Shown here piece after piece: positions 44,536 through 52,580 of a stretch of DNA of 64,000 nucleotides (positions are counted from its first letter, which is position 1; every line of letters starts with the position of its first letter). This stretch comes from CAYUZU01 sp964448675 (GTDB lineage Bacteria > Planctomycetota > Phycisphaerae > UBA1845 > Fen-1342). The stretch covers positions 11,463 through 75,462 of the forward strand of contig CAYUZU010000026.1 in assembly GCA_964448675.1 (NCBI GenBank), in the 5' to 3' direction. A program made the position numbers and the translations under genes. The notes beneath the pieces are model-generated. The model was given only the letters and a program-made list of their open reading frames with translations. It was not told the DNA's origin and searched no databases.

Positions 44536-45255
44536 TCAGGCGCGGCGCGCGGGCGCCGTGGCCGGTCTGATCACCAGCAGGTTCGCATCATAGGTCAGTA
44601 CGCCGAGCAGAATCGCATTGATCACGCGGTTAATCCCGACGGCATAGAGTCCGGTTTCCGACACGGGGTTGGGGTGCAGCGGATCGGCGATCAGCACCTG
44701 CCCGGTGCCGACGGGGTATTCGCAAAGCACGACGAAGTGGCCCACAGGGGCGCCGCGAATGTCGTCGTATTGACTGTTGCCGATCTCGCGCGGGCTGCGG
44801 TACAGAAAGGTGGCGCTGAGCCCCGTGATGATGGGGTGGCCGCGACGGAGGTATCGGCGCAGCACATCGCCGATGAGGTCTTCAAAGCGGATCACGCCGC
44901 CGAGGCGCAGGAATTCAAGGTAGCCCGCCGTAGCGAACTGGAGCTTGGGGTCGGGTTTGACACGGGCCTGGGCTTCGAGGCGCTCGGCGAGGTCGGTGCC
45001 GCCACTGCCAAACCAGCTCGGGTCGAAGACATGCAGATTATACGTGATGATGGTGGCACGATAGCCGCGGCGCAGCGCATGGCAGCCGAGGAAGACGGCG
45101 AGCGTGCCGCCGGCTTCCAGCATGCGAACTTCATCGAGAAGCTGCTCGAGCGGGAGCTGTTCTCCGAAGTGGCGATAGACGGCGTGCAGGCAGGTCGGCC
45201 CGCAGCTCGTGTCATCGGGTTGCGCGAGAATCTCGAAAGGGTGATCAGTGGCCAC
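44536..45255 (-). CDS. C39/papain-like cysteine peptidase domain protein
   Basis: A 239-residue protein. GTG 45255 is chosen because a -10 box lies 62 nt upstream and upstream codons have no further conserved look; the frame continues to TTG 45339. The catalytic residues read Cys18 (PDDTSCGPTCLHAVY), His173 (APVGHFVVLCEY) and Asp191 (LIADPLH), the C39-like arrangement. No ABC transporter or signal peptide is attached, so it acts in the cytoplasm. It is the first gene of the operon with the RimK-like and GCS2 ligases and could cut a peptide made or modified by them. Confidence 0.78.
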   Translation of the reverse strand: MATDHPFEILAQPDDTSCGPTCLHAVYRHFGEQLPLEQLLDEVRMLEAGGTLAVFLGCHALRRGYRATIITYNLHVFDPSWFGSGGTDLAERLEAQARVKPDPKLQFATAGYLEFLRLGGVIRFEDLIGDVLRRYLRRGHPIITGLSATFLYRSPREIGNSQYDDIRGAPVGHFVVLCEYPVGTGQVLIADPLHPNPVSETGLYAVGINRVINAILLGVLTYDANLLVIRPATAPARRA

Positions 45256-45316
45256 GTCTGGCGAATCCGGAAAAGGGCGACCGACAACCGCGGCGTGTCG
45301 CAGTCGCGGCGGCGGA

Positions 45317-45322
45317 ATTGTA
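45317..45322 (-). promoter_or_regulatory. -10 box for the amidoligase operon
   Basis: TACAAT on the minus strand, 62 nt before GTG 45255 and 39 nt after the stop of the TPR lipoprotein gene. No clear -35 hexamer. It allows the operon to be transcribed separately from the TPR gene. Confidence 0.3.
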
Positions 45323-45360
45323 CCGCAGCCGGACCGCAAGGGAATCGGCGACGGGGGTTT

Positions 45361-46362
45361 TCAATCTTCGAGCAGCAGCAGCGGCGACTCGCGCCTGGGG
45401 CGGTACTTTTCGACGAGCTCGCGGAGCTTGGGCTGGTCGGGGTCGAGCTCGAGGCTGCGGTGCCAGCTTTCGACAGCCCGGTCACGCAGGGCGACCTGCG
45501 CCGGGTCGTCCAGGTAACGCGTCATGAGGACAACACCGACGCCGGCATGGGCCGCCGCGTTCTTGCTGTTACAGGTGATCGCCCGGCGATAGGCGGCCTC
45601 GGCAGCATCGTAATCCCCTTCGCGCCAGAGGCAGTAACCGAGGCGCTCGTGAGCGGAAGACAGGTCGGGGGCCATCTCGATGGCGTTGTTCAGTGCGCGG
45701 CGGGCGGTTTCCCAGCGCTCCTGGTTCAGGTAGACGGTGGCGAGGTTGACCAGCACGACCGGCTGGGCATCGTTGCACTCGAGTGATTCCTTGTACGCCT
45801 TGATCGCTTCGTACGCGCGGCCTTGCGTCGCGAGGGCAGCCCCCAGGTTGCTGCGAATGTGGGCGTTGTCGGGGCGCAGCGTTACGGCCGCGCGATATTG
45901 CTCAACAGCCTGCTCGAGAGCACCCGTCTGATGGTAACACGTGGCCAGACGGTACCGGAGATCGAAGTCGCGCGGTGCCAACTCTACGGCCAGCAGGTAG
46001 GCGCGGATCGCCTGGGTCAGCTTGTCCAGCAGGCGATAAACCTCGCCGAGCTCGAAGATGGGTTCGACCTGCGTCGGGTCGAGGCGAACGGCTTCCTGGA
46101 GCGCTTCGGCCGCCGCTTCCCAATCGCCGCTCTCTTTCTGCGCGATGCCGAGCTTGTAATGGGCAGCGGCATACGTCGGGTCGAGCCGGACGGCTTCACG
46201 GAACTCCGCGAGCGCAGCCGAGAGTTGCTCGTCGCGCAGCGCTGCCTCGCCACGATCGAGCCGCCAAGCGGCGAGGTCACGCTGAATCGTGCAGCCGGCG
46301 CTGAGCACACCGACAAGTACGACCCCCGCCAGCAATTGAAGCTTCTGATTCCGCTTCCCCAT
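45361..46362 (-). CDS. TPR-repeat lipoprotein
   Basis: A 333-residue protein starting at ATG 46362 with a signal peptide and lipobox VLSAGC. About seven tetratricopeptide repeats span residues 35-290, each with the A..LG.A / A...Y..A..L.P spacing, for example AAALQEAVRLDP-like and AVEQYRAAVTLRPDNAHI. TPR lipoproteins act as scaffolds at the outer membrane. It is upstream of the amidoligase operon on the same strand with a 105-nt gap. No pilus or secretion gene is adjacent. Confidence 0.78.
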   Translation of the reverse strand: MGKRNQKLQLLAGVVLVGVLSAGCTIQRDLAAWRLDRGEAALRDEQLSAALAEFREAVRLDPTYAAAHYKLGIAQKESGDWEAAAEALQEAVRLDPTQVEPIFELGEVYRLLDKLTQAIRAYLLAVELAPRDFDLRYRLATCYHQTGALEQAVEQYRAAVTLRPDNAHIRSNLGAALATQGRAYEAIKAYKESLECNDAQPVVLVNLATVYLNQERWETARRALNNAIEMAPDLSSAHERLGYCLWREGDYDAAEAAYRRAITCNSKNAAAHAGVGVVLMTRYLDDPAQVALRDRAVESWHRSLELDPDQPKLRELVEKYRPRRESPLLLLED

Positions 46363-46484
46363 CGTCCACTGCCAGACAATGCCGAGACACAGGCCGCCCG
46401 ACCGCACCGGCGGCAAAACGCATCTTGTACCAGCGCCGCGCGGTCAACGTCAACGCGACCCGCCGGCGGATGCCATACCACTCA

Positions 46485-48839
46485 TTATCGGCCGTTTTCG
46501 GCCTCGCTTGAGGGCTTCTCGGCGGGCGACCACTTGCGGACGTAGCTGTCGGCGAATCGTCGCACGAGATCGTCGGGGTCGTTCTTCGCCAGGCCCGCCA
46601 TGCGATCGGCCAACGACGCGCCCTGCCGCGCCAACAGCCGGGCCGCCATCAGCCGCACCAGCCAGTGGCGGTGTTCCAGGCACTGTTCGACGCCGGCGAC
46701 CATGGCATCGCTGAGCCCCATGATCTGGAGGGCCTCGAGCGTGCGCACGCGCGACTCCCACGAGTCACTCGAGAGGAGGGTCTGCAGGGCCTCCTCCATG
46801 CGGTCGGCCGGTACGCGCGTCGGCGTGTACTCGAGACGTTGCAGCGCGGCCCGCTGGTGCTCCCCGACCAGTTCGGCCATGACCTCCAGCCCCCAGAACC
46901 GCCGGCTGCGGGCGTCGCTCGCCACCGCCCCGAACAGGCCGCGCAGGGCGTCACGGCCGGTCGCCATGGGGACGCGATTGAAGTACAGCGGGCGGACGGC
47001 GACACCACCGGGACTGAGCAGCCACCGCTCGGCTCCCGCGCGCACCGCGTCGAGCAGCGCCCTCACCTGGATGCGCTGCAGCTTCTGCGGGGTGGCGCGG
47101 GCGACGCGGCGTGGCGGGCCGACGTCGAGGGTGCGTTCGACGCTGACGGACTCGGTCGGGTAGAGCGCCTGGGCCCGGTCGACATTGACGGTCATCAGGG
47201 CGGGATAGGCGCGCTCGCGGTCGCCCTCCATTTTGAATGAAAGCACGAAGACGGGATTCACCATACCGTCCGGGCCGAGCGTGATCGGGAAGGGGCCGAT
47301 GTTCCGCAGCCGGAAGATCGCACGCCACGGGCAGCCGGGCAGCAGGCTGCGCTCGGGCATGTCGATCTCGACCGCGAGGAAGCGGGACGGATCCTCGTGA
47401 AACTCGAGGATTCGCTGGTCAAACGACGACCAGGCTTTCCGCAAGGCCGCCCGCGCGGCGGTTACGCGCGCCGGCCGCGTGGTCGGTTGCGTCGTGGGCT
47501 GGGTCGTGGGCTGGGTCGTCGCGGCGTACCAAGGCAGACTGGCGAGCAGGTCGGCCGCGGGCCCGCGGCCAACGAAGGCATCGAGTGCGTCGATCACGGC
47601 CCGGGCGGCGGCTTCGTCCCCCTGCTCGCTGAGCACCTGGGCGAGCTTGTAGGCGGCGAAGGGATCTTCGCTGGCGATCGGACGCAGCGTGCGAATCGCG
47701 GCGTCGAGGTCGAGGTTCAGCGCCTGGGCCCAGCCCAGCACGCGTCGGGCAAAGGTATCGTCCGGCGTCCGTTCGGCGGCCCCCCGCGCCAGCATCAGGG
47801 CGCGGTCGGGTTGCTGATCGATGGTGCAGTAGAACCAGGCCGCCTGGGCAATCTCGTTGGTCGGCCAGTCAGCGGGGTCGCGCAACTCGGCGAAACGCTC
47901 GCCGAGCTGCCGCGCTACATTGTCGCCCAGCCCGGAGGCGTTCTTCTCCAGCAGGTAGTACAGATACAAACCGGCCTCGGCCGCATGCCGCGGGTCGGCG
48001 TAAACGGCCTGGCGGGCGAGGTGAATCGCCTCGTCGAGGTTTCCGGACGCAAAGGCGTGCCGCGCCAGCGCCAGCACGAAGTCTCCGGGCAAGGGACCGC
48101 GGCCGGCGGCCTTGTGGATGGACAGGCCATAGTTATAGAGCTGATCGGCTTCGGCGGTCAGGCCGTGCTGGTCGAGCAAGGAAGCGGCCTGCCATACCGT
48201 GGCAATCGAGAACGGGGCGAGTGCGAGCACGTTCAACGTCGCGGCCAGGCGGCGCCCCGGCGGCGCGTCATCCGGCAGCGTCTCGAGTGCGAGGACGTTG
48301 GCGGCCAGGTTGGCGGGCGCCCGGGCGAGCGCGCACTCGATGTGCTCGCGCGCCGCGGCCCGATCAAACTGCTCGAGCGCGAGACGGGCCCGCGCGACGT
48401 GAATCATGGCGTGCAGCGGGTCGGGCCGCTCGCTGGTGGCGAGCTCGTCGAGCCACGCGCGGCGCTGCTCGATGGTCTGGCGCTGGCGCAGCTGGACATC
48501 GAGCCAGCGCTGAAACCCGCCCTCGTGCACCGGGTCGGAACGCACGAGCCCGTCGAGCGCGGCGGCCGCGGCGGCGTCATCGCCGGCCAGGACCGCCAGC
48601 TCGTACAGCCAGGCGTGGGCGTCGGCGTTGTCCGGGGCGAGGCGGACGGCGGCTTCGAGCAGGCACCGGACGTGTGCCACGTCGGCGGGCGTCTGGCGGC
48701 CGCGCTGTTGCAGGCCGTAATCGCGGGCCAGGTCGACCAGCAGGTCAGCGGTGCCGCGCGGCCGGATCGTCGCGGCGTCCGCCGGCACCATCACCCACAA
48801 GCACCCACAAAGCACGCACAACCGCGCCAGACAAGACAT
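46485..48839 (-). CDS. large exported TPR-like protein with TTQP linker
   Basis: A 784-residue protein. GGAGG lies 5 nt before ATG 48839, deciding the start, and a signal peptide follows. Residues 40-440 are alanine-rich helical repeats of TPR type (NADAHAWLYELAVLAGDDAA; LARGAAERTPDDTFARRVL). A TTQPTTQPTTQPTTRP linker (about residue 445-462), encoded by a 12-nt tandem DNA repeat, separates this from a second half with beta-rich sequence (PERSLLPGCPWRAIFRLRN) and HEAT-like helices (SWESRVRTLEALQIMGLSDA; WLVRLMAARLLARQG). Probably a periplasmic scaffold. Function unknown. Confidence 0.65.
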   Translation of the reverse strand: MSCLARLCVLCGCLWVMVPADAATIRPRGTADLLVDLARDYGLQQRGRQTPADVAHVRCLLEAAVRLAPDNADAHAWLYELAVLAGDDAAAAAALDGLVRSDPVHEGGFQRWLDVQLRQRQTIEQRRAWLDELATSERPDPLHAMIHVARARLALEQFDRAAAREHIECALARAPANLAANVLALETLPDDAPPGRRLAATLNVLALAPFSIATVWQAASLLDQHGLTAEADQLYNYGLSIHKAAGRGPLPGDFVLALARHAFASGNLDEAIHLARQAVYADPRHAAEAGLYLYYLLEKNASGLGDNVARQLGERFAELRDPADWPTNEIAQAAWFYCTIDQQPDRALMLARGAAERTPDDTFARRVLGWAQALNLDLDAAIRTLRPIASEDPFAAYKLAQVLSEQGDEAAARAVIDALDAFVGRGPAADLLASLPWYAATTQPTTQPTTQPTTRPARVTAARAALRKAWSSFDQRILEFHEDPSRFLAVEIDMPERSLLPGCPWRAIFRLRNIGPFPITLGPDGMVNPVFVLSFKMEGDRERAYPALMTVNVDRAQALYPTESVSVERTLDVGPPRRVARATPQKLQRIQVRALLDAVRAGAERWLLSPGGVAVRPLYFNRVPMATGRDALRGLFGAVASDARSRRFWGLEVMAELVGEHQRAALQRLEYTPTRVPADRMEEALQTLLSSDSWESRVRTLEALQIMGLSDAMVAGVEQCLEHRHWLVRLMAARLLARQGASLADRMAGLAKNDPDDLVRRFADSYVRKWSPAEKPSSEAENGR
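47491..47514. repeat. 12-nt tandem repeat coding the TTQP linker
   Basis: Two identical copies of GTCGTGGGCTGG (reading the plus strand), with diverged copies on both sides. In the minus-strand gene each unit codes TTQP. Such in-frame tandem units can vary in copy number. Confidence 0.6.
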
Positions 48840-49054
48840 GGTCACCTCCATGATGGGGATCGGCGAAGCCGTCATGATAACGGGCCGCGACGAAGAATGA
48901 AGGATCGCGCGGGGTGAATTGGACCGCCAGCGACGAAGCGACGGCGCGACGAAGGATGATGCCAAACGCGGCGCCCGGGCCGTGGCAGCGCAAGGCAACG
49001 CCCGCGCTGCTCGCGGGAGACAGCTGCGGGCGTGGTCGTGTCTTCGGTATGGGC

Positions 49055-50215
49055 CTAGCGCCAGTCCCACTCGTCGGGCAGACCGAGCATCTGCTCCCAC
49101 TCGTTTAGACAGTCCTCGGTCCACGGGGCGTTGGTCGCGACCGCATGCAGCAAATCGTCGAAGTCCTGCACCAGTCGGACCTGCAGCGCCGGCGACGTCG
49201 CCTGGGCCGTTGGTGTTCCCGGCGGCGGCATCGCGCCTTCGGCCACGGCGAGCAGCCCCTCGATGCGGTCGAACACCCGAATCAGCCGGCCCAGCGGCGA
49301 GTCGTTCGTCCAGAAGCTCACGAAGCTGGCCCCCGGGTTGCCGGGCATGGTGAACGCCTCGAAGCTCGCGGCCATCTCGACGTTGTCGCCCTCGCCCTGG
49401 CGAGCCGCCTCGGCGGCGGCGAGACGTTCCGCCTCCCGCTCCGCGGCCCAGCGGCGCAGCTCAGCTTCTTCAGCAGCCAGGCGCGCCTCTTCGGCCAGGG
49501 CACGGGCCTTTTCGGCTTCCTCCTCGCGGGCGGCGAGAACCGAGATCTGCCGGAGCTGGTCGCGGGCCTCGGCCAGGTTCGGGTTGGCTTCGAGCGCCAA
49601 CTCGAGCGACTGCGCGGCGCCGGCATAATGGCCCGCCTCGGCCTGCACGACCGCGACGTTGTAATGCGCGTCGGCCGGACCAACTGCCACCTCGAACGCT
49701 TCGTAGGCCTCGTCGTACTTGGCCTGCCGCGCCAGCACCAGGGCGTAGTTCATCTGCGCCCGGCGGAACTCCGGCTCAATCTGCAGCGCGCGAAGGAAAT
49801 GCTCTTCGGCCTCGGCGTACTTCTGCTCCAGGTAGAGGCTGAAACCGAGGTTGTTGTGCAGGTAGGCCAGGCCCGGATGCCGCACGAGGGCGCGGCGGAA
49901 CTGCGACGTCGCCCCTTCGTGCTCGCCCAGCTTGTTGAGCGTGACGCCCAGACGGTTGCGCACGGCGACCGACTGCGGCTGGAGTTCGAGCGACTGCTGA
50001 TACTGCTCGACCGCGCGCTCGAGGTCGCCACGACGCTCGCAGAGTTCGCCATAGGCCGCGTGTGTGGCGGCATTGAGCTGCGGTGCCATGTTGGCCTTGT
50101 GGGTCGGCAACGCCCCGGGCGCGCTGTAGCGCTCCTCGGTGGTGGTGCACGCCACGATCACGACGCAGGTCACAATCGCGCCAATGGCGCAGATTCGCCG
50201 GGTTACGGTGCTCAC
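49055..50215 (-). CDS. TPR lipoprotein, TadD-like
   Basis: A 386-residue protein; AGGAG precedes ATG 50215 by 8 nt. Lipobox VIVAC (Cys near residue 23). TPR units cover residues 50-215 (AVEQYQQSLELQPQSVAVRN; YLHNNLGFSLYLEQKYAEAE), then a long coiled coil rich in Ala/Glu/Arg (220-275) and a globular C-terminus. The layout of lipoprotein plus TPR resembles TadD of Flp/Tad pilus systems, but no Tad ATPase, pilin or secretin gene is present here. It follows an OmpA-like lipoprotein by 22 nt, and both have the same CACAGGAGTG leader. Confidence 0.7.
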   Translation of the reverse strand: MSTVTRRICAIGAIVTCVVIVACTTTEERYSAPGALPTHKANMAPQLNAATHAAYGELCERRGDLERAVEQYQQSLELQPQSVAVRNRLGVTLNKLGEHEGATSQFRRALVRHPGLAYLHNNLGFSLYLEQKYAEAEEHFLRALQIEPEFRRAQMNYALVLARQAKYDEAYEAFEVAVGPADAHYNVAVVQAEAGHYAGAAQSLELALEANPNLAEARDQLRQISVLAAREEEAEKARALAEEARLAAEEAELRRWAAEREAERLAAAEAARQGEGDNVEMAASFEAFTMPGNPGASFVSFWTNDSPLGRLIRVFDRIEGLLAVAEGAMPPPGTPTAQATSPALQVRLVQDFDDLLHAVATNAPWTEDCLNEWEQMLGLPDEWDWR

Positions 50216-50237
50216 GTTCGCACTCCTGTGAGACGGT

Positions 50238-50753
50238 CTAGGGACGCGGGCTGCCCCCGCCGATCATCATGCCGCCCTCGCCTTGGGCCTTGGGCTTGTA
50301 GGTGGCTTCGTTGGCCTTGATGAGGATGGCCTGCTTGGCATCCATACCGCGGCCGCCGGGCAACTCATGGTTCAGAACCTCGGCCTGGGTGTCGACACCA
50401 CGCTGCGCGAGGAAAGAGATCACGATATCGGTCCGCTGCTCGAGCAGATCCTCGTCCGTCGAGTACGAGTTGAACCGCACCGCACCGCCGTACAGCTCGA
50501 TCAGGCCGGCAATGCGCTCGAGGCGTTCCTCGCCCAGCGAGTTGAGCATGGCGCGGTTGGGGACGAAGTGGATGTCCGAGATGCTCATGTCGATGAGCAG
50601 CGCGTTGTCCATCATGTGGCTCAGCGTGTCCTGCAGGTCGGCCGTCTCTTCGGCCACGCCGTGCGGCGGCGCGTTCAGACGCGGCACCGCCGCTTGCTGG
50701 CAGGCGGCGCAGAGCACGGCGAGGACAGCAGTGCCGAGAAGAAGGCGGTTCAT
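50238..50753 (-). CDS. OmpA-like lipoprotein
   Basis: A 171-residue protein; AGGAG precedes ATG 50753 by 8 nt, lipobox VLCAAC (Cys near residue 18). Residues 50-140 read as an OmpA-type fold: IDMSISDIHFVPNRAMLNSL, ERLERIAGLIELYGG, then RFNSYSTDEDLLEQRTDIVI and a VDTQAEVLNHEL strand. The peptidoglycan-binding Asp/Arg residues are only partly conserved. The C-terminus is Gly/Lys-rich. First gene of an operon with a TadD-like TPR lipoprotein. Confidence 0.6.
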   Translation of the reverse strand: MNRLLLGTAVLAVLCAACQQAAVPRLNAPPHGVAEETADLQDTLSHMMDNALLIDMSISDIHFVPNRAMLNSLGEERLERIAGLIELYGGAVRFNSYSTDEDLLEQRTDIVISFLAQRGVDTQAEVLNHELPGGRGMDAKQAILIKANEATYKPKAQGEGGMMIGGGSPRP

Positions 50754-50990
50754 TTCGCTCACTCCTGTGTGTCGGCAGTCACCCGGCGCCCGCCGTGACC
50801 AACGAGCCGCCGGCGGCGCAGGGGTCGTTACCCATAAAATCGGCCGAGTGCCCGTGGGCCTGAAGCAGGAGTTGTGTATCGTGCGCGGTATCGAATGGCC
50901 GCACAGGGCGTCGCCGGGCGCACTCCGCGTCCGCCCGGGCGGACGGCCCTCGCATAACACGCCGCCGCATGTCGCGTTACAATCGCCGCC

Positions 50991-52571
50991 ATGCCGCGCG
51001 CCCGCGTCATTGCGCTCGCCCTGCTCGCCCTGGTGACCTATGGCACGCTCCTGGTCACCGGTGGCTACGCCTGGTATTGGCGGAGCGACGCCTACCGCGA
51101 GTATTGCGCGAAGGTGCTGAGCGAGAGCCTTCAGATGGACTGCGACATCGGCCAGGTGCTGCCGCTGTCGCACACCTCGTTCGCCTTTCGCGACATCCGC
51201 GTCTGGCTGCCCGAGCGGCGTGACCTGGCCGCCGCCTGCGACCGCGCCGCCCTGACCTACACCCCCACCACCGCCAACCCGGATGCGTACGAGATCGCGC
51301 TCACCGGCGGTCGGTCGGAAATCTCGGCCCGCACCTGGCTGCGGGAGGACTACCGGTTCGTGGTCGATTCCGGCCTGCGACCGGGCTTCGACCCGGACGG
51401 CCCCCGCCGGGTTACTTTCCGCGGGATGGACCTGACGCTGCTGCGCGAGGGTTTCCAGGCCCGGTTTGAAGGGGCGGCCGGTGAGATCTCATTCGTCGAC
51501 CCGCAGCGGGGCTACGCGCAGGTGGTGTGTGACCGGTTCAATGGGCACACGCCCGGGCAGCCGGTGACGCTGGAGGTCGTCTTCTCGCCGCGGGCCAACG
51601 GCGTGCAGCTCGATCTTGTGGAGCTCGGTGTGCCCGACATGCCGATCAACGTCGTCGGGCTGGCCGACGTCACGGGGCTGAAGCTGCGCTCCGGCTCGTT
51701 TCGCGGGGCCCTGAGCTACGGCGAAGAGGCCGGGCAGCGGCGTGTGCTGGTCAGCGGCCACCTCTACGACGTCGACCTGGCCGAGCTGACGAGCGGGCTG
51801 CTCGCGCGGGCCTGGCACGGCGGCGTCCCCGAGCTCGAACTGCGCGAGCTGCGGCTGACCAATGGGCACCCGACGCGGATCGCCTTGCGCGGGCTGCTCG
51901 AGGGCGTCGCGCTGGGCGATGTGCTGGCCCCGTGGGGCCTGGCGGAGGTCGGGGCGGAACTGCTGCTGCGGGTGCGTGCACTCGAGCTGTCCGAGGCCGG
52001 CATCGAGCGCCTCATCCTAGCGGGCGTATGCGATGGGGTCTCCCTGGCGGAGGTCTCGGACGCGCTGGGCTGGGGGCAGATCACCGGCACCGCCCGGCTA
52101 GCGATTGACGACCTGACGATCGTGAACAACGAACTGGTCTCGCTCGACGCCCGTATCGAGACGCAGCCGATGGCGGGCGACGCGGACTACATCGAACGGG
52201 TGCTGCTGTCGGAGATTCTCAGCCGGACGCTGGGGATCGGACTGCCGGGCTTCTTGCCGGGACGCCTGCCGTATGCCGGCCTGGGCGTGCGGCTCGAAGT
52301 CCGGGACGAGCTGCTGTATGTCTTTGGCACGCACGGGCCGGGCGACAAGACGATATTGACGGCGCGGGTCGCCGGACAGGAGATCCCCCTGGTGTTCGAG
52401 CCGGAGGAGCCGATCGACCTGGCGCCATTGCTCGAGCCGTATCGCGAGCAGGTGGTGCGGCACCTGGCCGAGCGGCTGCGGCAATTCGAACCGGCGGACG
52501 CATGGCATCTGTTGCAGCGGCCACAGCCGGAGCCAACGCCCGGCCCGCTGCCGCCGGGTCCCGAACCATAG
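50991..52571 (+). CDS. AsmA-like exported protein
   Basis: A 526-residue protein with an N-terminal membrane anchor (residues 8-28) and a long beta-rich body resembling AsmA/YdbH-type lipid-transfer proteins (repeated amphipathic strands such as LRSGSFRGALSYGE and GLGVRLEVRDELLYVFG). Such proteins bridge the two membranes and move phospholipid to the outer membrane. The C-terminal ~25 residues are a Pro-rich tail. A TACAAT ends only 7 nt before ATG 50991, so the transcript may be leaderless. The histidine kinase gene starts 10 nt after the stop. Confidence 0.6.
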   Translation: MPRARVIALALLALVTYGTLLVTGGYAWYWRSDAYREYCAKVLSESLQMDCDIGQVLPLSHTSFAFRDIRVWLPERRDLAAACDRAALTYTPTTANPDAYEIALTGGRSEISARTWLREDYRFVVDSGLRPGFDPDGPRRVTFRGMDLTLLREGFQARFEGAAGEISFVDPQRGYAQVVCDRFNGHTPGQPVTLEVVFSPRANGVQLDLVELGVPDMPINVVGLADVTGLKLRSGSFRGALSYGEEAGQRRVLVSGHLYDVDLAELTSGLLARAWHGGVPELELRELRLTNGHPTRIALRGLLEGVALGDVLAPWGLAEVGAELLLRVRALELSEAGIERLILAGVCDGVSLAEVSDALGWGQITGTARLAIDDLTIVNNELVSLDARIETQPMAGDADYIERVLLSEILSRTLGIGLPGFLPGRLPYAGLGVRLEVRDELLYVFGTHGPGDKTILTARVAGQEIPLVFEPEEPIDLAPLLEPYREQVVRHLAERLRQFEPADAWHLLQRPQPEPTPGPLPPGPEP

Positions 52572-52580
52572 AGGAGCAGT

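Noticed and set aside
47481..47520. CRISPR-like short repeats
   Set aside because: The units are contiguous 12-mers without spacers and code for TTQP in frame. No cas genes are present.
47397..48917. 506-codon open frame on the plus strand
   Set aside because: Antisense to the 784-residue exported protein, which has a ribosome-binding site and signal peptide; the antisense product is Gly/Arg-rich without domains.
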